Assembly: GCA_014904985.1 (NCBI GenBank)
Contig: MU129150.1
Coordinates: 1 to 23,200, forward strand
Direction of reading: 5' to 3'
Source: Hydnum rufescens UP504
Taxonomy: Eukaryota; Basidiomycota; Agaricomycetes; Cantharellales; Hydnaceae
Length of the DNA: 23,200 nucleotides
Made by a program: the position numbers and the translations under genes
Notes under the pieces: model-generated
Told to the model about the DNA's origin: nothing
The model's input: only the letters and a program-made list of their open reading frames with translations
The model's database searches: none
Shown: positions 10,054 through 17,790 of the stretch, piece by piece
Numbering within the stretch: the stretch's first letter is position 1
Layout of the letters: each line of letters begins with the position of its first letter

Positions 10054-10791
10054 TGCAAAAAGAGCAGCAACTGCTGCTCTTTTTGCATGTTTGTAGCTAT
10101 TAAAAAAAAATACATAGCTAATATTGCCACACACCTGCTGCAGCGGGTGTGTGGCTCCCTACTTTCATCTTGGTGGCATTGTGTGCCCACTGTCATTCAT
10201 TTATTCACCTGTTCAGGCATTCTGATTCACATGATGTGGGGGCTTTCAGTCATGGGGGGGGGATATCCTGGCCTAGAATAGGAAATAAAACATTAGTTAA
10301 AAATTTAAAAACAGCACAAAAAGAGCAGCAAGTGCTGCTCTTTTTGTGCTGGGTGGGAAATGGACTTAATTTATATAGAACCACACACCTGCTGTGGCAG
10401 GTGTGTGGTTCACTCAGCCACTCAGGCAGTGTATTGCCACCTCTTGCATTTTTGTTTGGGCTCGGTTCGCTGGGTGTTGTTTCGTTGGGTTTGGTGCTGC
10501 TGGGTTTTGCATCACTGGGTTTGGTGTTGTTGGGTTTGGTGTCACTGGGTTTTGCATCATGTGGTGTCGCATCGTATGGTGTCATGTTGTTGGGTTTCGC
10601 GTCATTGGGTCATGTTGTTGGGTCGTGTTGTTTCATTTGGCATGTTTTCAGTTCGCATATTACTGTATGGGGCCTGCTGGTTGGGCCCCATCCTTTGGCA
10701 CAGGGACCAGGCTATGACCTAGAATAATAAACAGTTGTTAGTAAAAAAGTTCAAAGCAGCACAAAAAGAGCAGCTTTCACTGCTCTTTTTG
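10054..10791. repeat. Hairpin A family, left inner copies A9-A11
   Basis: The stems are at 10054-10087 (15 bp, loop AACT), 10313-10350 (17 bp, loop AAGT) and 10762-10791 (12 bp, loop CTTTCA). The loop of the third is the reverse complement of the TGAAAG loops of the first right-arm copies, so the A units nearest P2 on both sides are mirror images. Confidence 0.95.
10471..10635 (-). repeat. 15-nt minisatellite inside left exon 2
   Basis: About eleven tandem units on the plus strand read TGGGTTTGGTGTTGT, TGGGTTTTGCATCAC and variants. On the minus strand they would read as five-residue units of the type K-P-S/N-D/N-T/A. The 15-nt period (a multiple of 3) and the retained CpGs set it apart from most of the module. 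It could hint at past coding, but the frame is not continued in neighbouring exons. Confidence 0.85.
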
Positions 10792-10920
10792 CACTGTTGT
10801 ATCTATGACAAAGAAGACTCACCTTATGACCACACACCTGCAGTTGTGGGTGTGTGGTCATGTGGTTGCCTTTTCAGGCAGTTGCCTGATGTGGTTATGA
10901 AGATGGGAGGAGAGATGTAG

Positions 10921-11555
10921 ATTCAACACTGGCAATTGCTGGTACTCAAGAAGTGCCCAAGTGCTGGCACTACAAGTGCAATACACATTAATAGCAGGCA
11001 TGTACATGTGTAATAGATACTATATAATAAATATCTGTCCAAAAAATGCAATAACAACAATGATAATAAGTCAGAGCTCAATAAGGCACAATATAGCTAA
11101 TTGCAAGGGATTGGGCCACTTCTACACATCAGAATTGGCCCAAATTTTAATATATTTATGGTATATATGCACCCTATGTAGGCAATTAGCTATATCACAC
11201 ATTCCAGGCATTTTTCAATTTTTCATGCCTTCAATTCCCTAAATAGGGAATTGAAGGTGTGAAAAATTGAAAAATGCCTGGAATGTGTGATATAGCTAAT
11301 TGCCTACATAGGGTGCATATATACCATAAATATATTAAAATTTGGGCCAATTCTGATGTGTAGAAGTGGCCCAATCCCTTATATTGTGCCTTATTGAGCT
11401 CTGACTTATTATCATTGTCGTTATTGCATTTTTTTGGACAGATATTTATTATATAGTATCTATTACACATGTACATGCCTGCTATTAATGTGAATTGTGC
11501 TTGTAGTGCCAGCACTTGGGCACTTCTTGAGTACCAGCAATTGCCAGTGTTGAAT
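10921..11555. repeat. Palindrome P2 (635 bp), centre of the mirror
   Basis: The tips are ATTCAACACTGG (10921) and CCAGTGTTGAAT (ending 11555), and the centre is near 11242 (TTCCCTAAATAGGGAA). Arms are nearly identical. The main difference is a 9-nt extra GCTAATTGC in the left arm, plus a few transitions. The two exon/intron arrays begin directly at its edges and run outward on opposite strands. It has AT-rich tracts (TATATAGTATC, GTATATATGCACCC) that could serve as core promoters, but no promoter can be proved. A foldback transposon is the alternative reading. Confidence 0.9.
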
Positions 11556-11613
11556 TGCACAACTACACAGCCACACCCAGCAACAGCCAGAATGCCAGAA
11601 AGGTGAGCACACA

Positions 11614-13932
11614 ACCACACACCCACTGTGGCGGGTGTGTGGTAGTATTTAAGGTGAGTTCTTTCCCCAATAGATACAGTAGCACAAAAAGAGCAGTGAA
11701 AGCTGCTCTTTTTGCATTGTTTTAATTTCTTTACTAACCACTTTTATTATTCTAGGTTATCGCCTTGTCCCAGGTGCCCAACGAAGGGGCCCGACCAGCT
11801 AGGGCCCACATGCCACCAACCAAAACATGGTGAACAAAGCCACAGCAAACGAAGCTGTGGCAAACGAAACCCTGCCAAACAAAGGTGCAAGAGGTGGCGA
11901 CATGAACCACACACCTGCCACAGCAGGTGTGTGGTTCAATATAATGTAAGTACATTGTACACCCCCAACAGTGCAAAAAGAGCAGCCCTGGCTGCTCTTT
12001 TTGCATTCATTTTAATTCTTAACTAACACATAGTTTATTATTCTAGGTTATCACCTGCCAAATGAGAAGCCCAAATGCAACATGCCAAGAACACACACCA
12101 GACGAAACCCAGGAATGAGAGTGCAAGGCCACAGGGACCCCAGACAAACCACACACCTGCCAAAGCAGGTGTGTGGTAATTTTAAGGTGAGCATATAACC
12201 ATGCAGAAGGAGCAGTGTATGCTGCTCCTTTTGCATGGCTTTCTTTTTTCTTTTTTACTAATGTATTATATGTTATTTTAGGTTGTCTGAACCCATGATG
12301 TCACCAAGCAAACACATGAGAATGGCAACGGACCCACCAAACAAAACCTGTGAGGGTTCAAACCCCCAACATGATGACCAAGCCTGTACCGAGTATGAGC
12401 CACATGACCAGGGTACAAACCAAGGACCACACCCACTTCAGTGGGTGTGGTCCTACAAGGTTTTTATTTTTTTAATTTGATTTCCATATGTATGATGCAC
12501 AATGAGCAGTGCAAGCTGCTCCCATTATGTCACTTTGAATTTTTTTTTACTAATCAACATTCTCACTCTAGGATCTGAACCAAGACCTGTGAAACAAAGC
12601 ACCTGCCCAAGTGACAACCAGCCCCCATACAGAACCAAGTACAAAGTACGTGACCAGGGTGCAAAGGGAGTACCACACACCCACTTCGGCAGGGTGTGGT
12701 ACTAGTTCAGGTGAGTTCCACCCCCCTCAATAGATACTGTGGTGCAAAAAGAGCAGTGAAAGCTGCTCTTTTTGCACTGCTTCAAAATTTAACTAACACA
12801 TTGTAATATCTAGGTCATAATTTGATCCAATGTCCCACATGAGTCCAACTGAAGCCACACCAAAAGAAAACCTGACAAATGCACCACCAAACCCTGCTGA
12901 ACAAAAAACCAATGCAAACCAGACACCTGCCATGGCAGGTGTCTGGTACTATTTAAGGGAGGTGAATTTCCCATATCCAACAGCACAAAAAGAGCAGTGA
13001 AAGCTGCTCTTTTTGCAGCACTTTTAATTTTTTAACTAATAATTTTTCATTCTAGGTATCACTGCAAGGGAAGACCCATGAAGCCCTGCCAGAATGACAA
13101 CATCCCCGTGAATGACAATGCGCCAAACAAAGAGATGAACCACACACCTGCAGTAGTGGGTGTGTGGTTCTATATAAGGTATGTAATGTAATGCACCCCC
13201 AACAGTGCAAAAAGAGCTGTGAAGGCAGCTCTTTTTGCATTGTGTTAACTTTTACTGATCTAAATTTTTGTATTCTAGATCTTCCTTCCCCCCAAATGAG
13301 TATGTGCCCAAAACCCCCCAACCCACCTGAGAACTGTATGGAAAACCAGCAGTCAAAGGTACATGACCCCAGGCAACAACAAGTACCACACACCCACCAA
13401 TGCAGGTGTGTGGTACTACAAGGTATTTTTTTTGGACTTTCTACATCTACAGTGATGCCAAAGGAGCAGTGCAAACTGCCCCTTCAGTGTTACTTCAAAT
13501 TTTTTTACTAACATTCATTATCATTCAATTCTAGGATTGAATTTGAAGCTCCTGAAATGATGACAACAGACAGCCATGACCCCCAAACAACCCACACAAT
13601 GGTGAACTGCCAAGCCATGCCTGCCCAAATGGCCACTGATGAGCTGGGCGAGCCCCATCCAAGCCCCAAGGCAGCACTGCCCAGTACCACATACCCCCCT
13701 CAGTGGGGGTGTGGTCTTTTTTTTTTGATTTTAATTTTAATTTGCAAGTGGCACAAAAAGAGCAGCAATAGCTGCTCTTTTTGCGCTGCTTTGAATTTCC
13801 TCAATATTTTGCCACCTGACACCCCAGCAACATGCCCCCTGAACCCACATCTGAACACCAGATGACCCCCCATCCTAAGTCCAGAGGAAGCAATGAACAG
13901 TACCACACACCTGCCCTAGCAGGTGTGTGGTA
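11614..13932. repeat. Hairpin B family, right inner copies B14-B23
   Basis: Copies lie at 11614-11643, 11904-11937, 12148-12177, 12424-12453, 12670-12702, 12918-12947, 13137-13170, 13383-13416, 13686-13715 and 13901-13932. Where a donor is clear, each ends 6-14 nt before it. The copy at 12918-12947 is a perfect 30-nt palindrome with CCAGACACC / GGTGTCTGG, a paired C:G to G:C change outside CpG. The copy at 13686-13715 has ACCCCC / GGGGGT, another paired change. Confidence 0.95.
11685..13783. repeat. Hairpin A family, right inner copies A12-A20
   Basis: Copies lie at 11685-11714, 11972-12005, 12199-12238, 12502-12525, 12742-12777, 12986-13015, 13206-13239, 13461-13484 and 13754-13783. All are intronic, ~30 nt after the donor and ~20 nt before the branch point. 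Paired changes are AAGGAGC/GCTCCTT at 12199-12238 and GAGCTG/CAGCTC at 13206-13239 (A:T to T:A). The copy at 13461-13484 has one A-C mismatch, and 12502-12525 is weakened. Confidence 0.95.
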
Positions 13933-13935
13933 TGT

Positions 13936-14300
13936 TTTTTTAATTGAATTTTTAAATAAATAAATACATTAGTTAATAAGAACAAAACATGAGACTGCCA
14001 AATGAAAACAGCCCCCACCTGGTGTATATAGTGATAATGATAATAAATAAATAACTATAAATGAAACACCAGAGAGGGGGATATAATAATAATTACTGGT
14101 GATTATCCCCAATAAGCCCACATGGCCTGCTGTCCTGCAAGTCTGAGATTCTCTCTAAGTCCCAGTTTTGGCCAATTTTTGGCCATTTTGGCCAATTCTG
14201 GGCCAGGAGGTGAAATCATAAAAATGGCCATTTCAGCCAGAATAGTGATGGGACCTACTTAGGTACCATTATCTGCCCTCCTTTGATGTTCTCACTAACA
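13936..14300. other. G segment, right copy, inside an intron-like interval
   Basis: This stretch lies between a GTATGT donor at 13930 and the TCTAG acceptor at 14317-14321, so it may be a ~390-nt intron in which the A hairpin was replaced. It holds ATAATAAT tracts, repeated TTGGCCA, and GGGACCTACTTAGGTACC near 14250. These match the reverse complement of the left G segment. No gene is seen. Confidence 0.55.
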
Positions 14301-14458
14301 ACCAACTTATTTCCATTCTAGGTATCATCTCTCACCCAGACAACAACCTGTACAAAACCCCTGACGATCCCATGAATATTAACATGGAACAACTCGCATA
14401 CAAGAGTCCACACATGTGCACAACCCTCAATTACATGCAACTACCAATGAAATACCAT

Positions 14459-15326
14459 ACCACACACCCACTGCAGTGGGTGTGTGGTCATATAAAGTGA
14501 GTGTTCATCACAGTAAATACAGCCAAACAAAAAGGGCAGCTTCTGCTGCCCTTTTTGTGCTTCCTTTACATTTTAAACTAACATATAGTTTTTCTCTATT
14601 TTAGGTTGTCACCCCCTGCTTGAACCACACCCCATACAAAACCTGGGATGACCATGGGAAATTGGTGTGGGCCAATGCTGATGGCAGACACCACATGTGC
14701 GCACAGCCTCCAAAAGGACCTGACAACAGATAAATATGGCACCACACACCCACTGCAGCAGGTGTGTGGTAATATCTGGTGAGTGTCCTATGGTAGTGTT
14801 TGCAGTGGCACCAAAAGAGTGGCATAAGCTACTCTTTTGGTGCTGCATCTGGTTTTTTTTTTGTACTCACATATTATCTGTTATTCTAGGACCCCTCCCT
14901 ATGCGAAGACCCATCCAACAAGACTGCAGATAAGGTCCCACATGATAATACCAGCACACAAAGCTGCCCCAGACCCAGTCCAAGGGTTCAGCCCCAAAAC
15001 ACCCACTGAATACATGACAATGGATAAGGTGCATTACCACACCTGCTGTGGTGGGTGTGGTAATACTAGGTGAGTCCTCAATATAGATATGATGGCACCA
15101 GAAGAGCAGGAGCTGCTCTTCTGGTGCTGCCTCAGGTTCTCTACTAATGAATTATTCATTACTCTAGATTACCCCTACCCCAGATGAAATCCCACCTAAT
15201 GAGAATATAGATGAGCCCCAACACAGAACATGGATGTATGCAGCCACTGAAGACCATGCCCAAAGGCAGTATGTGACAATGATGGATAAAACGCAGTACC
15301 ACACCTTTGCTTTGGCAGGTGTGGTA
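14459..15326. repeat. Hairpin B family, right outer copies B24-B27
   Basis: Copies are 14459-14488 (perfect 30-nt palindrome), 14741-14770 (one arm CCCAC, the other GCAGG), 15033-15064 and 15297-15326 (two extra T in one arm). Each is 5-8 nt upstream of a GTGAGT donor. Confidence 0.95.
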
Positions 15327-15397
15327 TTCTCAGGTGAGTGTCTACACACAGCTACACAATGGTGCCAAAAGAGCAGCAGGAGCTGCTCTTTTGGCAC
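14528..15397. repeat. Hairpin A family, right outer copies A21-A24
   Basis: Copies are 14528-14557 (AAAGGGCAGC / GCTGCCCTTT, paired A:T to G:C), 14808-14843 (GAGTGGC / GCTACTC, paired C:G to T:A plus one G-T wobble), 15095-15127 (CCAGAAG / CTTCTGG, paired A:T to G:C) and 15362-15397 (16-bp perfect stem). All are intronic. Confidence 0.95.
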
Positions 15398-15810
15398 TGT
15401 CTCAGGTTCTTTACTTACAACTTAGTTATTCTAGATGACCCCTACCCCAGACGAAGCCCTATACAATAAGAACACAGATGAGGCCCCACCCAAAATACCA
15501 ACATAGGCATCCTCCCAATGAAGTGCTGCAAAATCACTCCCTGGAATGCCCACACAATGAAGTCCCACCTGGGATATATGTGTGCAAAGCCCCTGTGACA
15601 TGTGGGGACTTGAGCAGGTGTGTTATTGGTATTTTTTTTGGTCTATTCCCTACCCACAGGTGATGGATATGATGGATATTACCCACATATCCATCCAGGG
15701 ATTATAATCATTGTAATTAGCTAATTCTGGATACAATACATGTAATATGCCATTATTGAATTTTCAGTATTATGTAATGAGTGATATATCACTGGCTGTG
15801 ATTTGGATTG

Positions 15811-15876
15811 CAGACAGTGATACATCCCCTGTGTCAGCATATTAGAGGGAGTTGATTAATTTATGGTATGTCTACC
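15811..15876 (-). repeat. Right terminal inverted repeat
   Basis: This is the inverted partner of 5712-5777, the same length and gap-free. It is followed by AC and then the direct repeat TCAGATAGG (15879-15887), which continues into the interrupted ~78-bp unit (ATACTGAGC...CAGCACTGACCTTGAC). Confidence 0.7.
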
Positions 15877-15930
15877 ACTCAGATAGGATACTGAGCATCA
15901 GATTGACCTGACATCCAGCACTGACCTTGA

Positions 15931-16274
15931 CAATATTTTGACACAGGGTATGAGACAAATACCAAATGTGAGTGAAAAACCTTTGATTCAGGGCAAGACA
16001 GATGGCGAACATCAGGAAAAACTGATGTCCACTGTCTTAAGACTTACTGAGGCTCTAAAAAAAGTCAGATTAGACTTGAGGCATCAGACCAAACTGATCC
16101 AACAATATTTTGACACAGGGTATGAGACAAATACTGAGTGCAAGTGAAAAGCCTTTGATTCAGGGTAAGAAAGGTGCCAAACATCAGGAAAAACTGACAT
16201 CCACCACCATAGGACTTACTGAGGCTCTAAAAAAAAAGGCCGGAGTGGACTTGAGGCATCAGAGTGAAACCAAT
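15931..16274 (+). repeat. 172-bp tandem repeat, two copies
   Basis: Copies start at CAATATTTTGACACAGGG (15931 and 16103) and share TATGAGACAAATAC, CATCAGGAAAAACTGA and CTTACTGAGGCTCTAAAAAA. Each carries a short open frame (LTEALKK..LRHQ), but the 172-nt period is not a multiple of 3, so the frame changes between copies. A third copy seems to begin near 16271 and stops. Function is unknown. Confidence 0.85.
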
Positions 16275-16700
16275 CTCTATTTTGGAAAACTCCAGCAACC
16301 CACTATCATCATCTACCTTGTTAGGTGTTGATCCGACTTGACTTCCAGCATTGATTACACCCATGAGCCTTGGTCAGCCCAGGTTGTCAACCTGCATTGA
16401 CATCCAGTGTGTTTTCTGGTGTCTTTCATCACATTAATTTTGCAACAATGTTATGCAAAGACTCTGTCCTCTATGTAGAAGGGCAATTCATCTGCCATTG
16501 TGCAGAGGACCCCCTATGTCGTAAGTACAATCCAGAACTTCTTGATATAGCTGACTTATCACTTCAATTGATTGTCATTGATAACTGATGACAATTGGAC
16601 TATATAGCCTTGGTGGTATCCTCTAGATCCTCTAATAACAACAGGAGATGGTTCTGGAGGTGTGAAAGGGCACACTTTGGACATGGGGGGTGCTGTTTTT
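16275..16700 (+). other. Unrecognised stretch with one short open frame
   Basis: A 72-codon plus frame (16370-16588) contains a Cys-rich segment (FICHCAEDPLCRKYNPELL) that looks more coding-like than its surroundings. I do not recognise it, and it has no clear start or splice sites. It could be an exon of a decayed gene leading into 16756-17169. Confidence 0.25.
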
Positions 16701-16755
16701 GGTGTCAGTCTCAGCCAATTTGTGTTCTTCTAAGTACTCAAACTGATGATTCACA

Positions 16756-17169
16756 GTGTGGTCTGATCACTACAGTCCTCAACCCCCATCTGATCTGGCC
16801 CACCCACCGGCAAGCTGCATGCAGCAGCCTTCATCAATGACTCAGACTCTCTTGTCTCCTTCCACTCAAGCAACCTCATCTTGCTTCTCTCAAATGCCCT
16901 CATCTCTTCCCACCCAAGTGCATTCAACTTCTGTCATGGAGATGGCTGGATGAATTGCATCATTGGAAGTGGAGCTTCACAATATGGAAAATGTGCTGTG
17001 TGCAATGATGAGAGAGAAGGAAGTGGGGGAGAAGAGATTACAGGAAATGGAGGAGGCTCTTCACATGATGACCAAGGCAAAGGATGCATTGGAAGCCAAA
17101 CTCAATCACTTCCTGGCTGACCTCTCCTTCCTAGTCCAGCACATGAGTAATGTTGGCAATATTGAATGA
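16756..17169 (+). pseudogene. Ser/Thr/Pro-rich plus coiled-coil frame broken by one TGA
   Basis: One plus-strand frame is open except for TGA at 16951-16953, where CGA would give Arg. The first ~65 codons are rich in Ser, Thr, Pro and Gln. After the stop come ~70 codons of a heptad-like, charged helix (LEVELHNMENVL, KRLQEMEEALHMM, KAKDALEAKLNHFL), typical of a coiled coil, ending at TGA 17167-17169. No convincing ATG start is seen, so the true 5' end is unknown, perhaps upstream across an intron. The family is not recognised. The coding impression is moderate. Confidence 0.45.
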
Positions 17170-17287
17170 GCTTGTAATTTTTGTCACTGTCATTCTCTTA
17201 ATTGAAATATGTTACTGCATCAATATCAATAGTCAAATGTGTGTTATGTGTATTAATGGGATGCTTGAGAATGAAAATGATTAAGGG

Positions 17288-17790
17288 CTAGTACAAAAAA
17301 AAAACACAATCTTCAAGGAAGTGCCCACACCAATGTGCCTCCATATATGGAGGTATATTGTTGTGCATAGTTGCTGGCAGCCCATCCATCTGCACATCAG
17401 CTTGCACCACACCCCCCTCCATGGCCACATTGCCCATCTTTGCCATGTTCCCTGCCCCCCCACTCATGGCACCAGATAAATTGACCCCCATATTGTCTAT
17501 GGTTGTAGGACTTATGCCAAGTTTGCCATTTTCGATTTGGCAATGTTTCTTGTGAGGGGCATCAGGGGACAGGGATTCCTCTGTTGCAGATCGTTTTGAG
17601 TTAGCCACATCCACCCAAACATACCACAGCTCTGGCATGGGCAGATGACTCATGATCAAATGCGCAGGAGGCCAGGGCTGGGGTAGATTTCCAAATGAAC
17701 AAATTAGCGCTATTCATTTCTCTGCCATGGTGATGAAGTCAAATTTGGTTCTCTTCTTCAGCTTGTGGCCTGTCCACCAACTCCATATGT
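17288..17790 (-). pseudogene. Unrecognised minus-strand frame broken by one TGA
   Basis: On the minus strand a frame begins near 17790 (...TKFDFITMAEK), meets TGA at 17714-17716, then stays open for about 140 codons to 17288. It includes SHLPMPELWYVWVDVANSKR and a Gly/Met/Asn-rich tail (GAMSGGAGNMAKMG). The stop again fits CGA to TGA. I do not recognise a family. The tail is low complexity and the last residues (CVFFLY) come from an A-run, so the natural end may lie earlier. Confidence 0.35.

Larger units (their letters stand above)
9576..10860. repeat. Hairpin B family, left inner copies B9-B13
   Basis: B9 9576-9603 and B10 9874-9905 are perfect palindromes (28 and 32 nt). B11 is at 10126-10155, B12 at 10378-10411 and B13 at 10827-10860. 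B9 reads CACCTGCTGCAGCAGGTG at its core and B10 CACCCACTGCAGTGGGTG. These are the two fully decayed, self-complementary versions of an inferred CACCCGCTGCAGCGGGTG ancestor. Confidence 0.95.
9546..10920 (-). ncRNA. Left inner array (L2): exon/intron hairpin modules next to P2
   Basis: On the minus strand from P2 outward, exon 1 ends at 10823 before GTGAGT. Acceptors (CTAG) lie at 10719-10722, 10273-10276 and 10016-10019. The donors after B12 and B11 are weak or lost. Exon 2 (10718 to ~10370) is expanded by a 15-nt minisatellite and matches right-arm exon 2 (11756-11945) at both ends (GGGGCCCAACCAGC-like start, TGCAAGAGGTGGC before B). B9 and B10 have no A hairpin between them. A short A-less intron-like stretch (AAG|GTAC...GACTAAT...) lies at about 9533-9563. 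The broken signals suggest decay of this half. Confidence 0.45.
11556..13935 (+). ncRNA. Right inner array (R1): ten exon/intron hairpin modules
   Basis: Inferred exons are: first exon to 11653; 11756-11945; 12047-12186; 12282-12459; 12572-12710; 12814-12961; 13056-13178; 13279-13422; 13535 to ~13712; ~13811-13929. Seven introns have clear signals, are 94-112 nt, start GTGAGT, GTAAGT, GTATGT or similar, and end in TCTAG or TTTAG. Branch points read (T)ACTAAC or ACTAAT. Several exons have one open frame (63, 46 and 59 codons in exons 2-4), but entry phases do not match exit phases, exon 5 stops just after B, and exon 6 has stops in all frames. The last two modules have lost clear signals. I favour noncoding or decayed. 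Confidence 0.55.
14322..15660 (+). ncRNA. Right outer array (R2): exon/intron hairpin modules and last exon
   Basis: Exons are 14322-14496, 14605-14778, 14890-15069, 15168-15333 and 15435 onward. Introns (98-111 nt) start GTGAGT and end TTTAG or TCTAG. The 14890, 15168 and 15435 exons are mutually similar near their starts (ACCCCTACCCCAG, then GAYGAARYCC), which shows recent tandem duplication. The last exon has no B hairpin, only a remnant GAGCAGGTGTGTTATTGG near 15611-15628. A possible small final intron ends CCCACAG at 15659. Frames are not shared between units. Confidence 0.55.
5708..15878. mobile_element. Putative ~10.2-kb insertion: mirror-symmetric hairpin-array element with TIRs and 9-bp TSD
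   Basis: Sixty-six-base inverted repeats lie at 5712-5777 and 15811-15876. They align without gaps and share GTAGACATACCA, ATTAATCAACTC and GGGATGTATCACTGTCTG. They are flanked by the direct repeat TCAGATAGG (5699-5707; 15879-15887). Removing the interval rejoins a ~78-bp tandem unit, as an insertion with a 9-bp target duplication would predict. Inside, two arrays of exon/intron hairpin modules diverge from a central palindrome. Arm lengths from the P2 centre are ~5.5 kb (left) and ~4.6 kb (right); without P1 the left arm is ~4.9 kb. No transposase is recognised inside. A 9-bp duplication would suit a Mutator-like mechanism, but family is not assigned. A segmental inverted duplication is the alternative. 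Confidence 0.5.

Noticed and set aside
10149..10727. 192-codon plus-strand frame rich in Gly/Leu/Val.
   Set aside because: It is created by the 15-nt minisatellite read against the inferred exon direction and runs through both hairpins.
11231..11626. 131-codon minus frame and its mirror on the plus strand at P2.
   Set aside because: They are the same sequence read from the two arms of the palindrome, without a family match.
6364..15397. Hairpin A followed by T-runs looks like bacterial rho-independent terminators in both directions.
   Set aside because: The context is eukaryotic (introns, KDZ, Gypsy). Copies recur every ~250-350 bp inside introns, and no bacterial-type genes are present.
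6364..15397. Regularly spaced palindromic repeats suggesting a CRISPR array.
   Set aside because: Two different palindromes alternate, spacing is irregular (about 240-350 bp), intervening sequences are homologous rather than unique spacers, and no cas genes exist.
6364..15397. Hairpins A or B as microRNA precursors.
   Set aside because: Stems are only about 10-19 bp with 3-6-nt loops, too short for a typical Dicer substrate. Pairing between units remains possible but cannot be judged here.
6322..15660. A Cys-rich repeat protein (PHTCxxRCVV) encoded by palindrome B in many short frames.
   Set aside because: The palindrome reads in three different frames and on both strands in different units. 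Exon phases do not join, and stops occur in all frames of some exons.
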